NCBI GenBank assembly: GCA_036874045.1
Contig: CM072342.1
Span: 8,578,501-8,642,500, forward strand
From: Cymodocea nodosa
Lineage: Eukaryota; Streptophyta; Magnoliopsida; Alismatales; Cymodoceaceae
Reading direction: 5' to 3'
DNA length: 64,000 nucleotides
The notes beneath the pieces are model-generated. The model had not been told where the DNA came from. It saw only the letters and a list, made by a program, of their open reading frames with translations, and made no database searches. Positions 35,664 through 47,414 of this stretch are shown piece after piece. The translations under genes were made by a program, and so were the position numbers. Every line of letters begins with the position of its first letter. Positions within the stretch are counted from its first letter, which is position 1.

Positions 35664-38600
35664 ATGGCTACTCTAGAAGAAAAACCATTAGGAGAGATTC
35701 TGCATCCTAAATTATATTGTTCGTCTACTTATGTAAAATTGTATGAAATTATTTGATGTACTTGTATTGTAATTGATTCATATTAATGAATGTAAATTTT
35801 TCAGATGCAATTCTCAAACATGTTTTAAATGTGAAATGAATGAAAATTATTGAATATTATGCTATTGTGAAACTTTATGAATGAATATGTAACAGATTTA
35901 CAATTTGTTGAATGACAGGATAACTGCTAAAAATTTCTGTATGTTATAAGGTAAAAGGTAAATTCTGCATAACATAAAATGACCTGCAAGTTAAATCTTT
36001 ATATAAGATTTAGATTTAAATGAATTTTAATCAAAATGATGCATTAATGACATAGATTTAACTTTATTATAGTTAGAAGAAAAAAAAATAAAAAATAAAG
36101 TACAGAGAGGAACTTACAAGAGTAAAACTTAAAAGTTGCTAAGTGTTAACTCAACGAACTAAGTCCGTTGAGTTAACCTTAACTCCACGAGGTCAGTAAT
36201 ATAATATAAGGTCACTCTGTTGAGTTATTTGTAACTCAACGAAGTTAGTCCGTGGAGTTAGCAACAGTAACCGAATGTGTTCCGTTGAGTAATCTGTAAC
36301 TCAACGAGCTTAGTTCGTGGATTAAGTAGAATAGTTATTCTTTTAACCATGAATGAAGCTTCGTCGATTTAGCGGTTACCAAAATTTGAAATTAGTAGTG
36401 GTACACGTACCCATATAAATAGGAACCACGATGCACATTGCAAGACACGTTCTTGTAACGAGATTTATTCACTTTATGGATGCGTAGTATATATATAAAA
36501 CAGAATGTTATTTACGAGTTACCAGTACTTTTAAAAGAAAGGAGAAGACGTTGGAGGAACTGGAAGGAAAAACAGCTGATTCAACTTCATCCGACAACAA
36601 AAATTTATAGAATGGAAAGCTTCAGACTGGTATGTAATTAATCTTCTGCTATTTATTTATGAGCACATGGACTCGTTCTCTAAGTACTAAACGATAAGTA
36701 AGAACACCTACCTTGGAAATTTTCTGAACTAAACTTTAACGAAATTCTTTGGGGTGTAGCTAACCTTTCATTAAAAGAGAACGTAGAGATGGCTACTCCA
36801 GTAGAAAAACCATTAGGAGAGATTCTGTATCCTAAATTATATTGTTCGTCTATATATGTAAAACTGTATGAAATTGTATGATGTACTTGTATTGTAATTG
36901 ATTCATATTAATGAATGTAAATTTTTCAGATGCAATTCTCATACGTGTTTTAAATGTGAAATGAATGGAAATTATTGAATATTATGTTATTGTGAAACTT
37001 TATGAATGAATATGTAACAGATTTACAATTTGTTGAATGACAGGATAACTGCTTAAAAATTTCTGTATGTTATAAGGTAAAAGGTAAATTCTGCATAACA
37101 TAAAATGACCTGCAAGTTAAATCTTTATATAAGATTTAGATTTAAATGAATTTTAATCAACATGATGCATTAATGACATAGATTTAACTTTATTATAGTT
37201 AGTACAATAATAAAAAAAAAAAGTACAGAGACGAACTTACAAGAGTAAAACATAAAAATTGCTAAGTGTTAACTCAACAAAGTAATTCCCTTGAGTTAAC
37301 CTTAACTCCACGAGGTCAGTAATATAATACAAGGTCACTATATTGGGTTATTTGTAACTCAACGAAGTTAGTCCATGGAGTTAGCAACAGTAACCGATTG
37401 TGTTCCGTTGAGTAATCTATAACTCAACGAGCTTAGTTCGTGGATTAAGTAGAACAGTTATTCTTTTAACCATGAAGGAAGCTTCGTCGGTTTAGCAGTT
37501 ACCAAAATTTGAAATTTCTAGTGGTACACATACCCATATAAATAGGAACCACGATACACGTCGCAAGACACGTTCTTGTAACGAGATTTATTCACTTTAT
37601 GGATGTGTAGCATATATATAAAACAGAATGTTATTTACGAGTTACGAGCACTTTTAAAAGAAAGGAGAAGACGTTGGAGGAACTGGAAGGAAAAGCAGCT
37701 GATTCAACTTCATCCGACAACAAATATTTATAGAATGGAAAGCTTCAGACTGGTATGTAATTAATCTTCTGCTATTTATTTATGAGCACATGGACTCGTT
37801 CTCTAGGTACTAAACGATTAGTAAGAACACCTACCCAGGAAATTTTCTGAACTAAACTTTAACGAAATTCTTTAGGGTGTAGCTAACCTTTCATTAAAAG
37901 AGAACGTAGAGATGGCTACTCCAGCAGAAAAACCATTAGGAGAAATTCTGTATCCTAAATTATATTGTTCGTCTACTTATGTAAAACTGTATGAAATTGT
38001 ATGATGTACTTGTATAGTAATTGATTTATATTAATGAATGTAAATTTTTCAGATGCAATTCTCATACGTGTTTTAAATGCGAAATGAATGGAAATTATTG
38101 AATATTATGTTATTGTGAAACTTTATGAATGAATATGTAACAGATTTAAAATTTGTTGAATGACAAGATAACTGCTTAAAAATTTCTGTATGTTACAAGG
38201 TAAAAGGTAAATTCCGCATAACATAAAATGACCTGCAAGTTAAATCTTTATATAAGATTTAGATTTAAATGAATTTTAATCAAAATGATGCATTAATGAC
38301 ATAGATTTAACTTTATTATAGTTAGTAGAATAAATAAATAAATAAAAAGTACAGAGAGGAACTTACAAGAGTAAAACTTAAAAGTTGCTAAGTGTTAACT
38401 CAACGAAGTAAGTCCGTTGATTTAACCTTAACTCCACGAGGTCAGTAATATAATATAAGGTCACTCTGTTGAGTTATTTGTAACTCAACGAAGTTAGTCC
38501 GTGGAGTTAGCAACAGTAACCGATTGAGTTTCGTTGAGTAATCTGTAACTCAACGAGCTTAGTTCGTGGATTAAGTAGAACAGTTATTCTTTTAACCATG

Positions 38601-41600
38601 AAGGAAGCTTCGTCAGTTTAGCGGTTACCAACATTTGAAATTAGTAGTAGAACACGTACCCATATAAACAGGAACCACGATGAACGTTGCAAGACACGTT
38701 CTTGTAACGAGATTTATTCACTTTACGGATGTGTAGTATATATATAAAACAAAATGTTATTTATGAGTTACCAGCACTTTTAAAAGAAAGGAGAAGACGT
38801 TGGAGGAACTGGAAGGAAAAGCAGTTGATTCAACTTCATCCGACAACAAATATTTATAGAATGGAAAGTTTCAGACTGGTATGTAATTAATCTTCTGATA
38901 TTTATTTATGAGCACATGGACTCGTTCTATAAGTATTAAACGATTAGTAAGAACACCTACCCAGGAAATTTTCTGAACTAAACTTTAACGAAATTCTTTG
39001 GGGTGTAGCTAACCTTTCATTAAAAGAGAACGTAGAGATGACTACTCTAGTAGAAAAACCATTAGGAGAGATTATGTATCGTAAATTATATTGTTCATCT
39101 ACTTATGTAAAACTGTATGAAATTGTATGATGTACTTGTATTGTAATTGATTCATATTAATGAATGTAAATTTTTCAGATGCAATTCTCATACGTGTTTT
39201 AAATGTGAAATGAATGGAAATTATTGAATATTATGTTACTGTGAAGCTTTATGAATGAATATGTAACAGATTTATAATTTGTTGAATGACAGGATAACTG
39301 CTTAAAAATTTCTGTATGTTATAAGGTAAAAGGTAAATTCTGCATAACATAAAATGACTTGCAAGTTAAATCTTTACATAAGATGTCGATTTAAATGAAT
39401 TTTAATGAAAATGATGCATTAATGACATAGATTTAACTTTATTATAGTTAGTATAATAAAAAAAAAAAAAAAAAAAGTACAGAGAGTAACTTACAAGAGT
39501 AAAACTTAAAAGTTGCTAAGTGTTAACTCAATAAAGTAAGTCCGTTGAGTTAACCTTAACTCCACAAGGTCAGTAATATAATATAAAGTCACTCTGTTTA
39601 GTTATTTGTAACTCAACGAAGTTAGTCCGTAGAGTTAGCAATAGTAACCGATTGTGTTCCGTTGAGTAATCTATAACTCAACGAGCTTAGTTCGTGGATT
39701 GAGTAGAACAGTTATTCTTTTAACCATGAAGGAAGCTTCGTCGGTTTAGCGGTTACCAAAATTTGAAATTAGTAGTGGAACACGTACCCAGATAAACAGG
39801 AACCACGATGCACGTTGCAAGACACGTTCTTGTAATGAGATTTATTCACTTTATGGATGCGTAGTATATATATAAAACAGAATGTTATTTACGAGTTACC
39901 AGCACTTTTAAAAGAAAGGAGAAGACGTTGGAGGAACTGGAAGGAAAAGCAGCTGATTCAACTTCATCCGACAACAAATATTTATAGAATGGAAAGCATC
40001 AGACTGGTATGTAATTAATCTTCTCCTATTTATTTATGAGCACATGGACTCGTTCTCGAAGTACTAAATGATTAGTAAGAACACCTACCTAGGAAATTTT
40101 CTGAACTAAACTTTAACGAAATTCTTTGGGGTGTAGCTAACCTTTCATTAAAAGAGAACGTAGAGATGGCTACTCTAGTAGAAAAACCATTAGGGGAGAT
40201 TCTGTATCCTAAATTATATTGTTCGTCTACTTATGTAAAACAGTATGAAATTGTATGATGTACTTGTATTGTAATTGATTCATATTAATGAATGTAAACT
40301 TTTCAGATGCAATTCTCATACGTGTTTTAAATGTGTAATGAATGGAAATTATTGAATACTATGTTACTGTGAAGCTTTATGAATGAATATGTAACAGATT
40401 TACATTTTGTTGAATGACAGGATAACTGCTTAAAAATTTCTGTATGTTATAAGGTAAAAGGTAAATTCTGCAAAACATAAAATGACCTGCAAGTTAAATC
40501 TTTATATAAGATTTAGATATAAATGAATTTTACTCAAAATGATGCATTAATGACATAGATTTAACTTTATTATAGTTAGTAGAATAGAAAAAAAAAAAAA
40601 AGTACAGAGAGGAACTTACAAGAGTAAAACTTAAAAGTTGCTAAGTGTTAACTCAACGAAGTAAGTCCGTTGAGTTAACCTTAACTCTACGAGGTCAGTA
40701 ATATAATATAAGGTCACTCTGTTGAGTTATTTGTAACTCAACGAAGTTAGTCCGTGGAGTTAGCAACAGTAACCGATTGTGTTCCGTTGAGTAATCTGTA
40801 ACTCAACGAGCTTAGTTCGTGGATTAAGTAGAACATTTATTCTTTTAACCATGAAGGAAGCTTCGTCGGTTTATCGGTTACCAAAATTTGAAATTAGTAG
40901 TGGTACACGTTCCCATATAAATAGGAACCACGATGCATGTTGCAAGACACGTTCTTGTAACGACATTTATTCACTTTATGGATGCGTAGTATATATATAA
41001 AACAGAATGTTATTTACGAGTTACCAGCACTTTTAAAAGAAAGGAGAAGACGTTGGAGGAACTAGAAGGAAAAGCAGCTGATTCAACTTCATCCGACAAC
41101 AAACATTTATAGAATTGAAAGCTTCAGACTGGTATGTAATTAATCTTCTGCTATTTATTTATGAGCACATGGACTCATTCTCTAAGTACTAAACGATTAG
41201 TAAGAACACCTACCTAGGAAATTTTCTGAACTAAACTTTAACGAAATTCTTTGGGGTATAGCTAACCTTTCATTAAAAGAGAACGTAGAGATGACTACTC
41301 CAGTAGAAAAACCATTAGGAGAGATTCTGTATCGTAAATTATATTGTTCGTCTACTTATGTAAAACTGTATGAAATTGTATGATGTACTTGTATAGTAAT
41401 TGATTCATATTAATGAATGTAAATTTTTCAGATGCAATTCTCATACGTGTTTTAAATGTGAAATGAATGGAAATTATTGAATATTATGTTATTGTGAAAC
41501 TTTATGAATGAATATGTAATAGATTTAAAATTTGTTGAATGACAGGATAACTGCTAAAAATTTTTTGTATGTTATAAGGTGAAAGGTAAATTCCGCATAA

Positions 41601-43631
41601 CATAAAATGACTTGCAAGTTAAATCTTTATATAAGATTTAGATTTAAATGAATTTTTATCAAAATGATGCATTAATGACATAGATTTAACTTTATTATAG
41701 TTAGTAGAATAAAAATAAAATAAAAAAAGTATAGAGAGGAACTTACAAGAGTAGAACTTAAAAGTTGCTAAGTGTTAACTCAACGAAGTAAGTCCGTTGA
41801 GTTAACCTTAACTCCACAAGGTCAGTAATATAATATAAGGTCACTTTGTTGAGTTATTTGTAACTCAACGAAGTTAGTCCGTGGAGTTAGCAACAGTAAC
41901 CGATTGTGTTCCGTTGAGTAATCTGTAACTCAACGAGCTTAGTTCGTGGATTATGTAGAACAATTATTCTTTTAACCATGAATGAAGCTTCGTCGATTTA
42001 GCGGTTACCAAAATTTGAAATTAGTAGTGGTACACGTACCCATATAAATAGGAACCACGATGCACGTTGCAAGACACGTTCTTGTAACGAGATTTATTCA
42101 CTTTATGGATGCGTAGTATATATATAAAACAGAATGTTATTTACGAGTTACCAGCACTTTTAAAAGAAAGGAGAAGACGTTGGAGGAACTGGAAGGAAAA
42201 GCAGCTGAATCAACTTCATCCGACAACAAATATTTATAGAATGGAAAGCTTTAGACTGGTATGTAATTAATCTTCTGCTATTTATTTATGAGCACATGGA
42301 GTCGTTCTCTAAGTACTAAACGATTAGTAAGAACACCTACCCAAGAAATTTTCTGAACTAAACTTTGACGAAATTCTTTGGGGTGTAGCTAGCCTTTCAT
42401 TAAAAGAGAACGTAGAGATGACTACTCTAATAGAAAAACCATTAGGGGAGATTCTGTATCCTAAATTATATTGTTCGTCTACTTATGTAAAACTATATGA
42501 AATTGTATGATGTACTTGTATTGTAATTGATTCATATTAATGAATGTAAATTTTTCAGATGCAATTCTCATACATGTTTTAAATGTGAAATGAATGGAAA
42601 TTATTGAATATTATGTTATTCTGAAGCTTTATGAATGAATATGTAACAGATTTACAATTTGTTGAATGACAAGATAACTGCTTAAAAATTTCTGTATGTT
42701 ATAAGGTAAAAGCTAAATTCTGCATAACATAAAATGACCTGCAAGTTAAATCTTTATATAATATTTAGATTTAAATGAATTTTAATCAAAATGATGCATT
42801 AATGACATAGATTTGACTTTAATATAGTTAGTAGAATAAAATAAAATAAAAAGTACAGAGAGGAACTTACAAGAGTAAAACTTAAAAGTTGCTAAGTGTT
42901 AACTCAACGAAGTAAGTCCGTTGAGTTAACCTTAACTCCATGAGGTCAGTAATATAATATGAGGTCGCTTTGTTGAGTTATTTGTAACTCAACGAAGTTA
43001 GTCCGTGGAGTTAGCAACAGTAATCGATTATGTTCCGTTGAGTAATCTGTAACTCAACGAGCTTAGTTCGTGGATTAAGTAGAACAGTTATTCTTTTAAC
43101 CATGAAGGAAGCTTCGTCGGTTTAGCGGTTACCAAAATTTGAAATTAGTAGTGGTACACGTACCCATATAAATAGGAACCACGATGCACGTTGCAAGACA
43201 CATTCTTGTAACAAGATTTATTTACTTTATGGATGCGTAGTATATATATAAAACAGAATGTTATTTACGAGTTACCAGCACTTTTAAAAGAAAGGAGAAG
43301 ACGTTGGAGGAACTAGAAGGAAAAGCAGCTGATTCAACTTCATCCGACAATTAATATTTATAGAATGGAAAGTTTCAGACTGGTATGTAAATAATCTTTT
43401 GCTATTTATTTATGAGCACATGGACTCGTTCTCTAAGTACTAAACGATTAGTAAGAACACCTACCCAGGAAATTTTCTGAACTAAACTTTAACGAAATTC
43501 TTTGGGGTGTAGCTAACCTTTCATTAAAAGAGAACGTAGAGATGGCTACTCTAGTAGAAAAACCATTAGGAGAGATTCTGTATCCTAAATTATATTGTTC
43601 GTCTACTTATGTAAAACTGTATGAAATTGTA
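35664..43631 (+). other. eight truncated gag starts (about 30-codon mini-ORFs) in the array
   Basis: ATGs at 35664, 36789, 37912, 39038, 40166, 41291, 42418 and 43542 open M-A/T-TPVEKPLGEILYPK-type peptides identical or nearly so to the first residues of gag, then read into the next unit (LYCSSTYVKLYEIV) and stop. They are by-products of the amplification; if transcribed from upstream units they would act as upstream ORFs. Confidence 0.75.
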
Positions 43632-44289
43632 TGATGTACTTGTATTGTAATTGATTCATATTAATGAATGTAAATTTTTCAGATGCAATTCTCATACGTG
43701 TTTTAAATGTGAAATGAATGGAAATTATTGAATATTATGTTATTCTGAAACTTTATGAATGAATATGTAACAGACTTACAATTTGTTGAATGAGAGGATA
43801 ACTGCTTAAAAATTTCTGTATGTTATAAGGTAAAAGGTAAATTCTGCATAACATAAAATGACCTGCAAGTTAAATCTTTATATAAGATTTAGATTTAAAT
43901 GAATTTTAATCAAGATGATGCATTAATGACATAGATTTAACTTTATTATAGTTAGCAAAATAAATAATAAAAAAAGAAGAATAGAGAGGAACTTACAAGA
44001 GTAAAACTTAAAAGTTGCTAAGTGTTAACTCAATGAAGTAAGTCTGTTGAGTTAACCTTAACTCCACGAGGTCAGTAATATAATATAAGGTCACTCCGTT
44101 GAGTTATTTGTAACTCAACGAAGTTAGTCGGTGGAGTTAGCAACAGTAACCGAATGTGTTCCGTTGAGTAATCTGTAACTCAACGAGCTTAGTTTGTTGA
44201 TTAAGCAGAACAGTTATTCTTTTAACCATGAACGAAGCTTCGTCGATTTAGCGGTTACCAAAATTTGAAATTAGTAGTGGTACACGTAC

Positions 44290-44667
44290 CCATATAAACA
44301 GGAACCACGATGCACGTTGCAAGACATGTTCTTGTTACGAGATTTATTCACTTTATGGATGCGTAGTATATATATATAACAGAATGTTATTTACGAGTTA
44401 CCAACAGTTTTAAAAGAAAGGGGAAGACATTAGAGGAACTGGAAGGAAAAGTAGCTGATTGAACTTCATCCGACAACAAATATTTATAGAATGGAATGCT
44501 TCAGACTAGTATGTAATTAATCTTCTGCTATTTATTTATGGGCACATGGACTTGTTCTCTAAGTACTAAACGATTAGTAAGAACACCTACCTAGGAAATT
44601 TTCTGAACTAAACTTTAACGAAATTCTTTGGGGTGTAGCTAACCTTTCATTAAAAGAGAACGTAGAG
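44290..44667 (+). promoter_or_regulatory. candidate promoter and 5' UTR of gag (last array unit)
   Basis: CCATATAAACAGG at 44290 and a TATATATATATAAC run at 44367 are TATA-like. A purine-rich leader (AAAGGGGAAGACATTAGAGG) follows. Near 44509-44594 there is a possible 86-base intron: GTATGT donor, TACTAAAC branch-like string at 44564, CTACCTAG acceptor (CTACCCAG in other units). The gag ATG is at 44668. The equivalent parts are present in all nine units. This is inferred from pattern only. Confidence 0.4.
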
Positions 44668-45856
44668 ATGACTACTCCAGTAGAAAAACCATTAGGAGAG
44701 ATTCTGTATCCTATATTAGTTGATGAACCTTCATGTATTCGAATGCCAAACTTTGAGGGCGATAGGTTTGAACTGAAATCTAATTATATTAGTCAATTGC
44801 CACATTTTCATGGATTAGAAAGAGAGGATGCTTATTATTTCCTTAGAGAATTTAACGAAGTTTGTCAAATGATGAAAATGCCAAACATGAGTATAGATGC
44901 TATTAAACTTAGATATATCCCTTTTTTTTTAAAAGACATAGCTAAGAGATGGTTATATACTTTGTCGCCTGATTCAATTTCTATATGGACTGAATTTTGC
45001 TCTGTTTTTCTGGAAAAATATTATCCAACACATCAAACGATTAAAAAGAAGAAAGAAATATTAATTTGTAGCCAAAAACAGGGTGAATCATTTTGGAAAT
45101 ATTTTGAAAGATTTAAAGATTTACTGACTCTATGTCCACATCATGCAATGAGTAAAGCACAATTAATAGGTATAATTTATGAAGGCATTGATGTTTCAAT
45201 GAAATCTTTATTAGAATCTACTTGTCAAAATGGATTTTTAAAATTATGTAGTGAAGAAGCATAAGCATATTTAGAAAATTTTGCAAAAAGAACTACACAA
45301 TGGGAAAATTCGGTTGAAGCTATTGTAGATAAAAAGAATATTGCCAAGTGGAATGCATGAAATAAATTCCAATACTATGCTTGAGGTGAAATTAAATGAA
45401 TTAACAAAGAAAATAAAAGAGTTATCATTAAATCAAAAGTTAGCAGAAAAGAATGCAAGCATAAATGACTTAGATATTATTTATGTTAGAAACCAGAGAG
45501 ATAACTTGGGAAATTCTTATCATCTTAATTGGAGAAATCACCCGAATTTATCTTGGAGAAACAACAATTTCCAGGGAGGAGAAAATATAAATGAGGAAAA
45601 CATAAGTTATGAAGTATTAATTGAACAAGGAGCTAGAATAGAAAAATTAGAAAAGATAATCCAACAAGTAAACAATCGTCTAGAATTTATATTTGGAAAT
45701 GCTGCAATTCAAAATCAGAATAGAAATATATCACTTAGACAGAAGGAACCAATGGAAGTTCGACCTACTGGAGGATTGCCAATACAAGCTATACCTTATC
45801 CTATCACTAGAACGGTTAATGAAATTGATACCTCTTCTGATAGGGCAGTTGAATGA
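44668..45856 (+). pseudogene. capsid-type Gag of Gyp-5, displaced downstream of pol
   Basis: Gag capsid would build the virus-like particle that packages the RNA. Residues about 30-190 match the plant retrotransposon Gag domain: FEGDRFELKSNYISQLPHF, GLEREDAYYFLREFNEVC, IKLRYIPFFLKDIAKRWLY, SIWTEFCSVFLEKYYP, then GESFWKYFERFKDL and LCPHH. TAA 45262 (probably a former Gln, EEA-AYLENFAKRT) interrupts it, and a frameshift near 45335 leads to the second part (45341-45856): a coiled-coil-like start, SYHLNWRNHPNLSWRNNN (typical of Athila Gag after the knuckle), another coiled coil (IEKLEKIIQQVNNRLEFI) and a Pro-containing tail. No CCHC knuckle is present here; it sits 17 kb upstream at 27101. Normal elements have capsid first. 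Confidence 0.85.
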
Positions 45857-46047
45857 AGCAGCATATCTGAAGCAACTATCTGTATGTATATATGTTTTTT
45901 ATTTTTAGTTAATAGTATTGTAGAGTTAATTTTTAACTCAATGAACTTAGTCCGTTGAGTTATGCCTTAACTCCACGAGGGTGTGCAATAGTTATGTTAA
46001 TTTTTTGTCTCTGCTAAATTTTTGTTTGTGTTATACAAAATTGACAA
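45857..46047 (+). repeat. gag to F-box spacer with motif (a)
   Basis: At 45917-45980 it holds GTAGAGTTAATTTTTAACTC, then GTCCGTTGAGTTATGC and TTAACTCCACGAGG, the same arms as in the array. A TGTATGTATATATG / TTATTTTTAG pair (45890-45910) could be splice-like or chance. No TATA-type promoter of its own is evident, so the F-box gene may share a transcript with gag. Confidence 0.55.
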
Positions 46048-47187
46048 ATGGAATTGATGCAATTACCAATGGATGCACTAAGGGAAGTACTAAGTAACTT
46101 GTTAGCTAAAGATTTGTGTAGGCTGTGTTGTGTATCAAAGGAAATTAAAGACTGTATTGAAGAAAAATATTTTCAAGGACTACAAGCTGCAAAAATGACT
46201 AAGATTAGAGATGGATTCATATGAAGATCATTTAATCGTAGTTTAAATACCCATGAATATCTGGCTATGGAAGAAACTACTGGAATTCCACCCAATGCAT
46301 TAGAAGGAATAAATCATATTATGGGGATAGATGAAGGATTAATCATATACAAGACGAGACCAAGGTATGCAAGTTTATTATTACCTGATATTTTGATAAG
46401 AAATCCTATAACAGGAGAAGAATGGAATATAGGAAGACCTAATAGATTTGAAGCACCAACTGTAAATTATGGGTCAGCTTTAATATTTTCTGATAAAAAT
46501 TCTGCAATTCCTGAAAAATTATATTATTGGAGACCTACAAGAAATTGGGGTGAAGATTTTTGCTTAAGTGTGTATAATTTTCTAAACAGATCTTGGAATA
46601 AAAATATTATGATATATCTAGGACATAAATCATTAATTAACCAAACACATGTCATACTTGATGGATATATATATCTTGTCACTGAGATATCAATAGCATA
46701 TGGATCTGATTTATACATAGTGAGCATAGACAGTTATGATGAATATATAGAAATTTTACCTGTACCGAGTGAAATATCTAAACCACCATCTGCAGAATTT
46801 AATGAAATTCAAATAGGAGTGTGGTATAATGAAGAAGATGATCCTACTTTATGTCTGATAAGATGGTGGGATGAACTGATGAAATTTCAAATATGGATTA
46901 TGAAAGACATAAATGAATGGAAGTGGGAAGAGGAGTATATTGAAATAGATGTAGAAATAGAAACTGCTACATTACCTTGGAATCAAAAAGGATCCCTTTC
47001 TGCATTACATATCATTAATGGTAATACACTCGTATTTGGAATTTATAATATATTGCATGTTTACAAATTAAAAAGGAATAAAAATTGCATTAAAACAGAA
47101 TTAATAGTAAGAAGAACTATACCTAAAAAGTTTGCTTGGACTGATACATTTATTTCATTTGTTTCTACTTTTCAATCATGTTCTTAA
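46048..47187 (+). pseudogene. F-box protein gene carried inside Gyp-5 (one nonsense codon)
   Basis: About 379 codons, the normal size of a plant F-box protein of the FBA type. Residues 5-42 match the F-box, the Skp1-binding part of an SCF ubiquitin ligase: LPMDALREVLSNLL, AKDLCRLCCVSKEIKDCI. The remainder resembles F-box-associated repeats: RNPITGEEWNIGRPN (about 118-132), VILDGYIYLVTE (about 202), IVSIDSYDEYIEILPVPSE (about 224), KFQIWIMKDINEWKWEEEY (about 279) and GNTLVFGIYNILHVYKLK. A TGA at 46222 (codon 59) interrupts it; the copy in Gyp-2 has TGG there, so the stop is recent and the open part restarts at Met 46267. It lies between gag and the 3' UTR in both element copies. Captured host gene is the natural reading; the target is unknown. 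Confidence 0.8.
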
Positions 47188-47414
47188 GCTATGATTTTGT
47201 GTGTATTCTGCATTTATTGTTAAAAAAAAAAGGAATTTTTTTTTTTAGTTTTTATTTTTATTTTATAAAAGAAAAACAAAATATCAATCCAGTTTGTTGG
47301 TATCTGTTCTAGGAAACCAACTGGCTTGCTTGTGAGCCACCAAAGGCATAGGAGCCTAGGTTCCACACAAGATACTAAATTATCAATATCTATTAAATGC
47401 TATTTTGTTATATA
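47188..47414 (+). other. 3' UTR of Gyp-5, first part
   Basis: Non-coding. It contains a stretch kept well in Gyp-2 (47305-47375; CCAACTGGCTTGCTTGTGAG ... GCCTAGGTTCC) that could fold into a small hairpin. It ends at the inserted copia solo LTR. Confidence 0.6.

Larger units (their letters stand above)
34590..44717 (+). repeat. nine-copy tandem array, unit about 1125 bp, promoter-like and ending in the gag start
   Basis: Units begin (ATTGTTCG anchor) at 34590, 35716, 36841, 37964, 39090, 40218, 41343, 42470 and 43594, with spacing 1123-1128, and are about 95-97% identical by eye. The array starts six bases after the ORFX stop and its last unit runs into the gag ORF. Each unit contains, in order: a poly-A run of variable length (about 360-390 into the unit), six or so motif (a) arms, a CATATAAATAGG or similar box, a TATATATAA run, a purine-rich leader, a possible small intron, and ATG plus about 15 gag codons. 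So the spacer between ORFX and gag was amplified together with the gag start. Confidence 0.95.

Noticed and set aside
34590-44717. CRISPR-like or centromeric satellite reading of the regular repeats
   Set aside because: Units are 1.1 kb, contiguous and eukaryotic, and end in a gag start; no short repeat-spacer structure. Nine copies inside one element do not make a centromeric satellite.
27101-45856. Circular permutation of a normal element as explanation of the gag position
   Set aside because: The LTRs, PBS and polypurine tract are in normal positions and the target duplication is intact, so the molecule integrated in this order. An older rearrangement in an ancestor remains possible.
44668-47187. 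gag and F-box as ordinary host genes lying between two elements
   Set aside because: Both lie inside the LTR pair with matching target duplication, and the F-box plus 3' UTR block recurs in Gyp-2.
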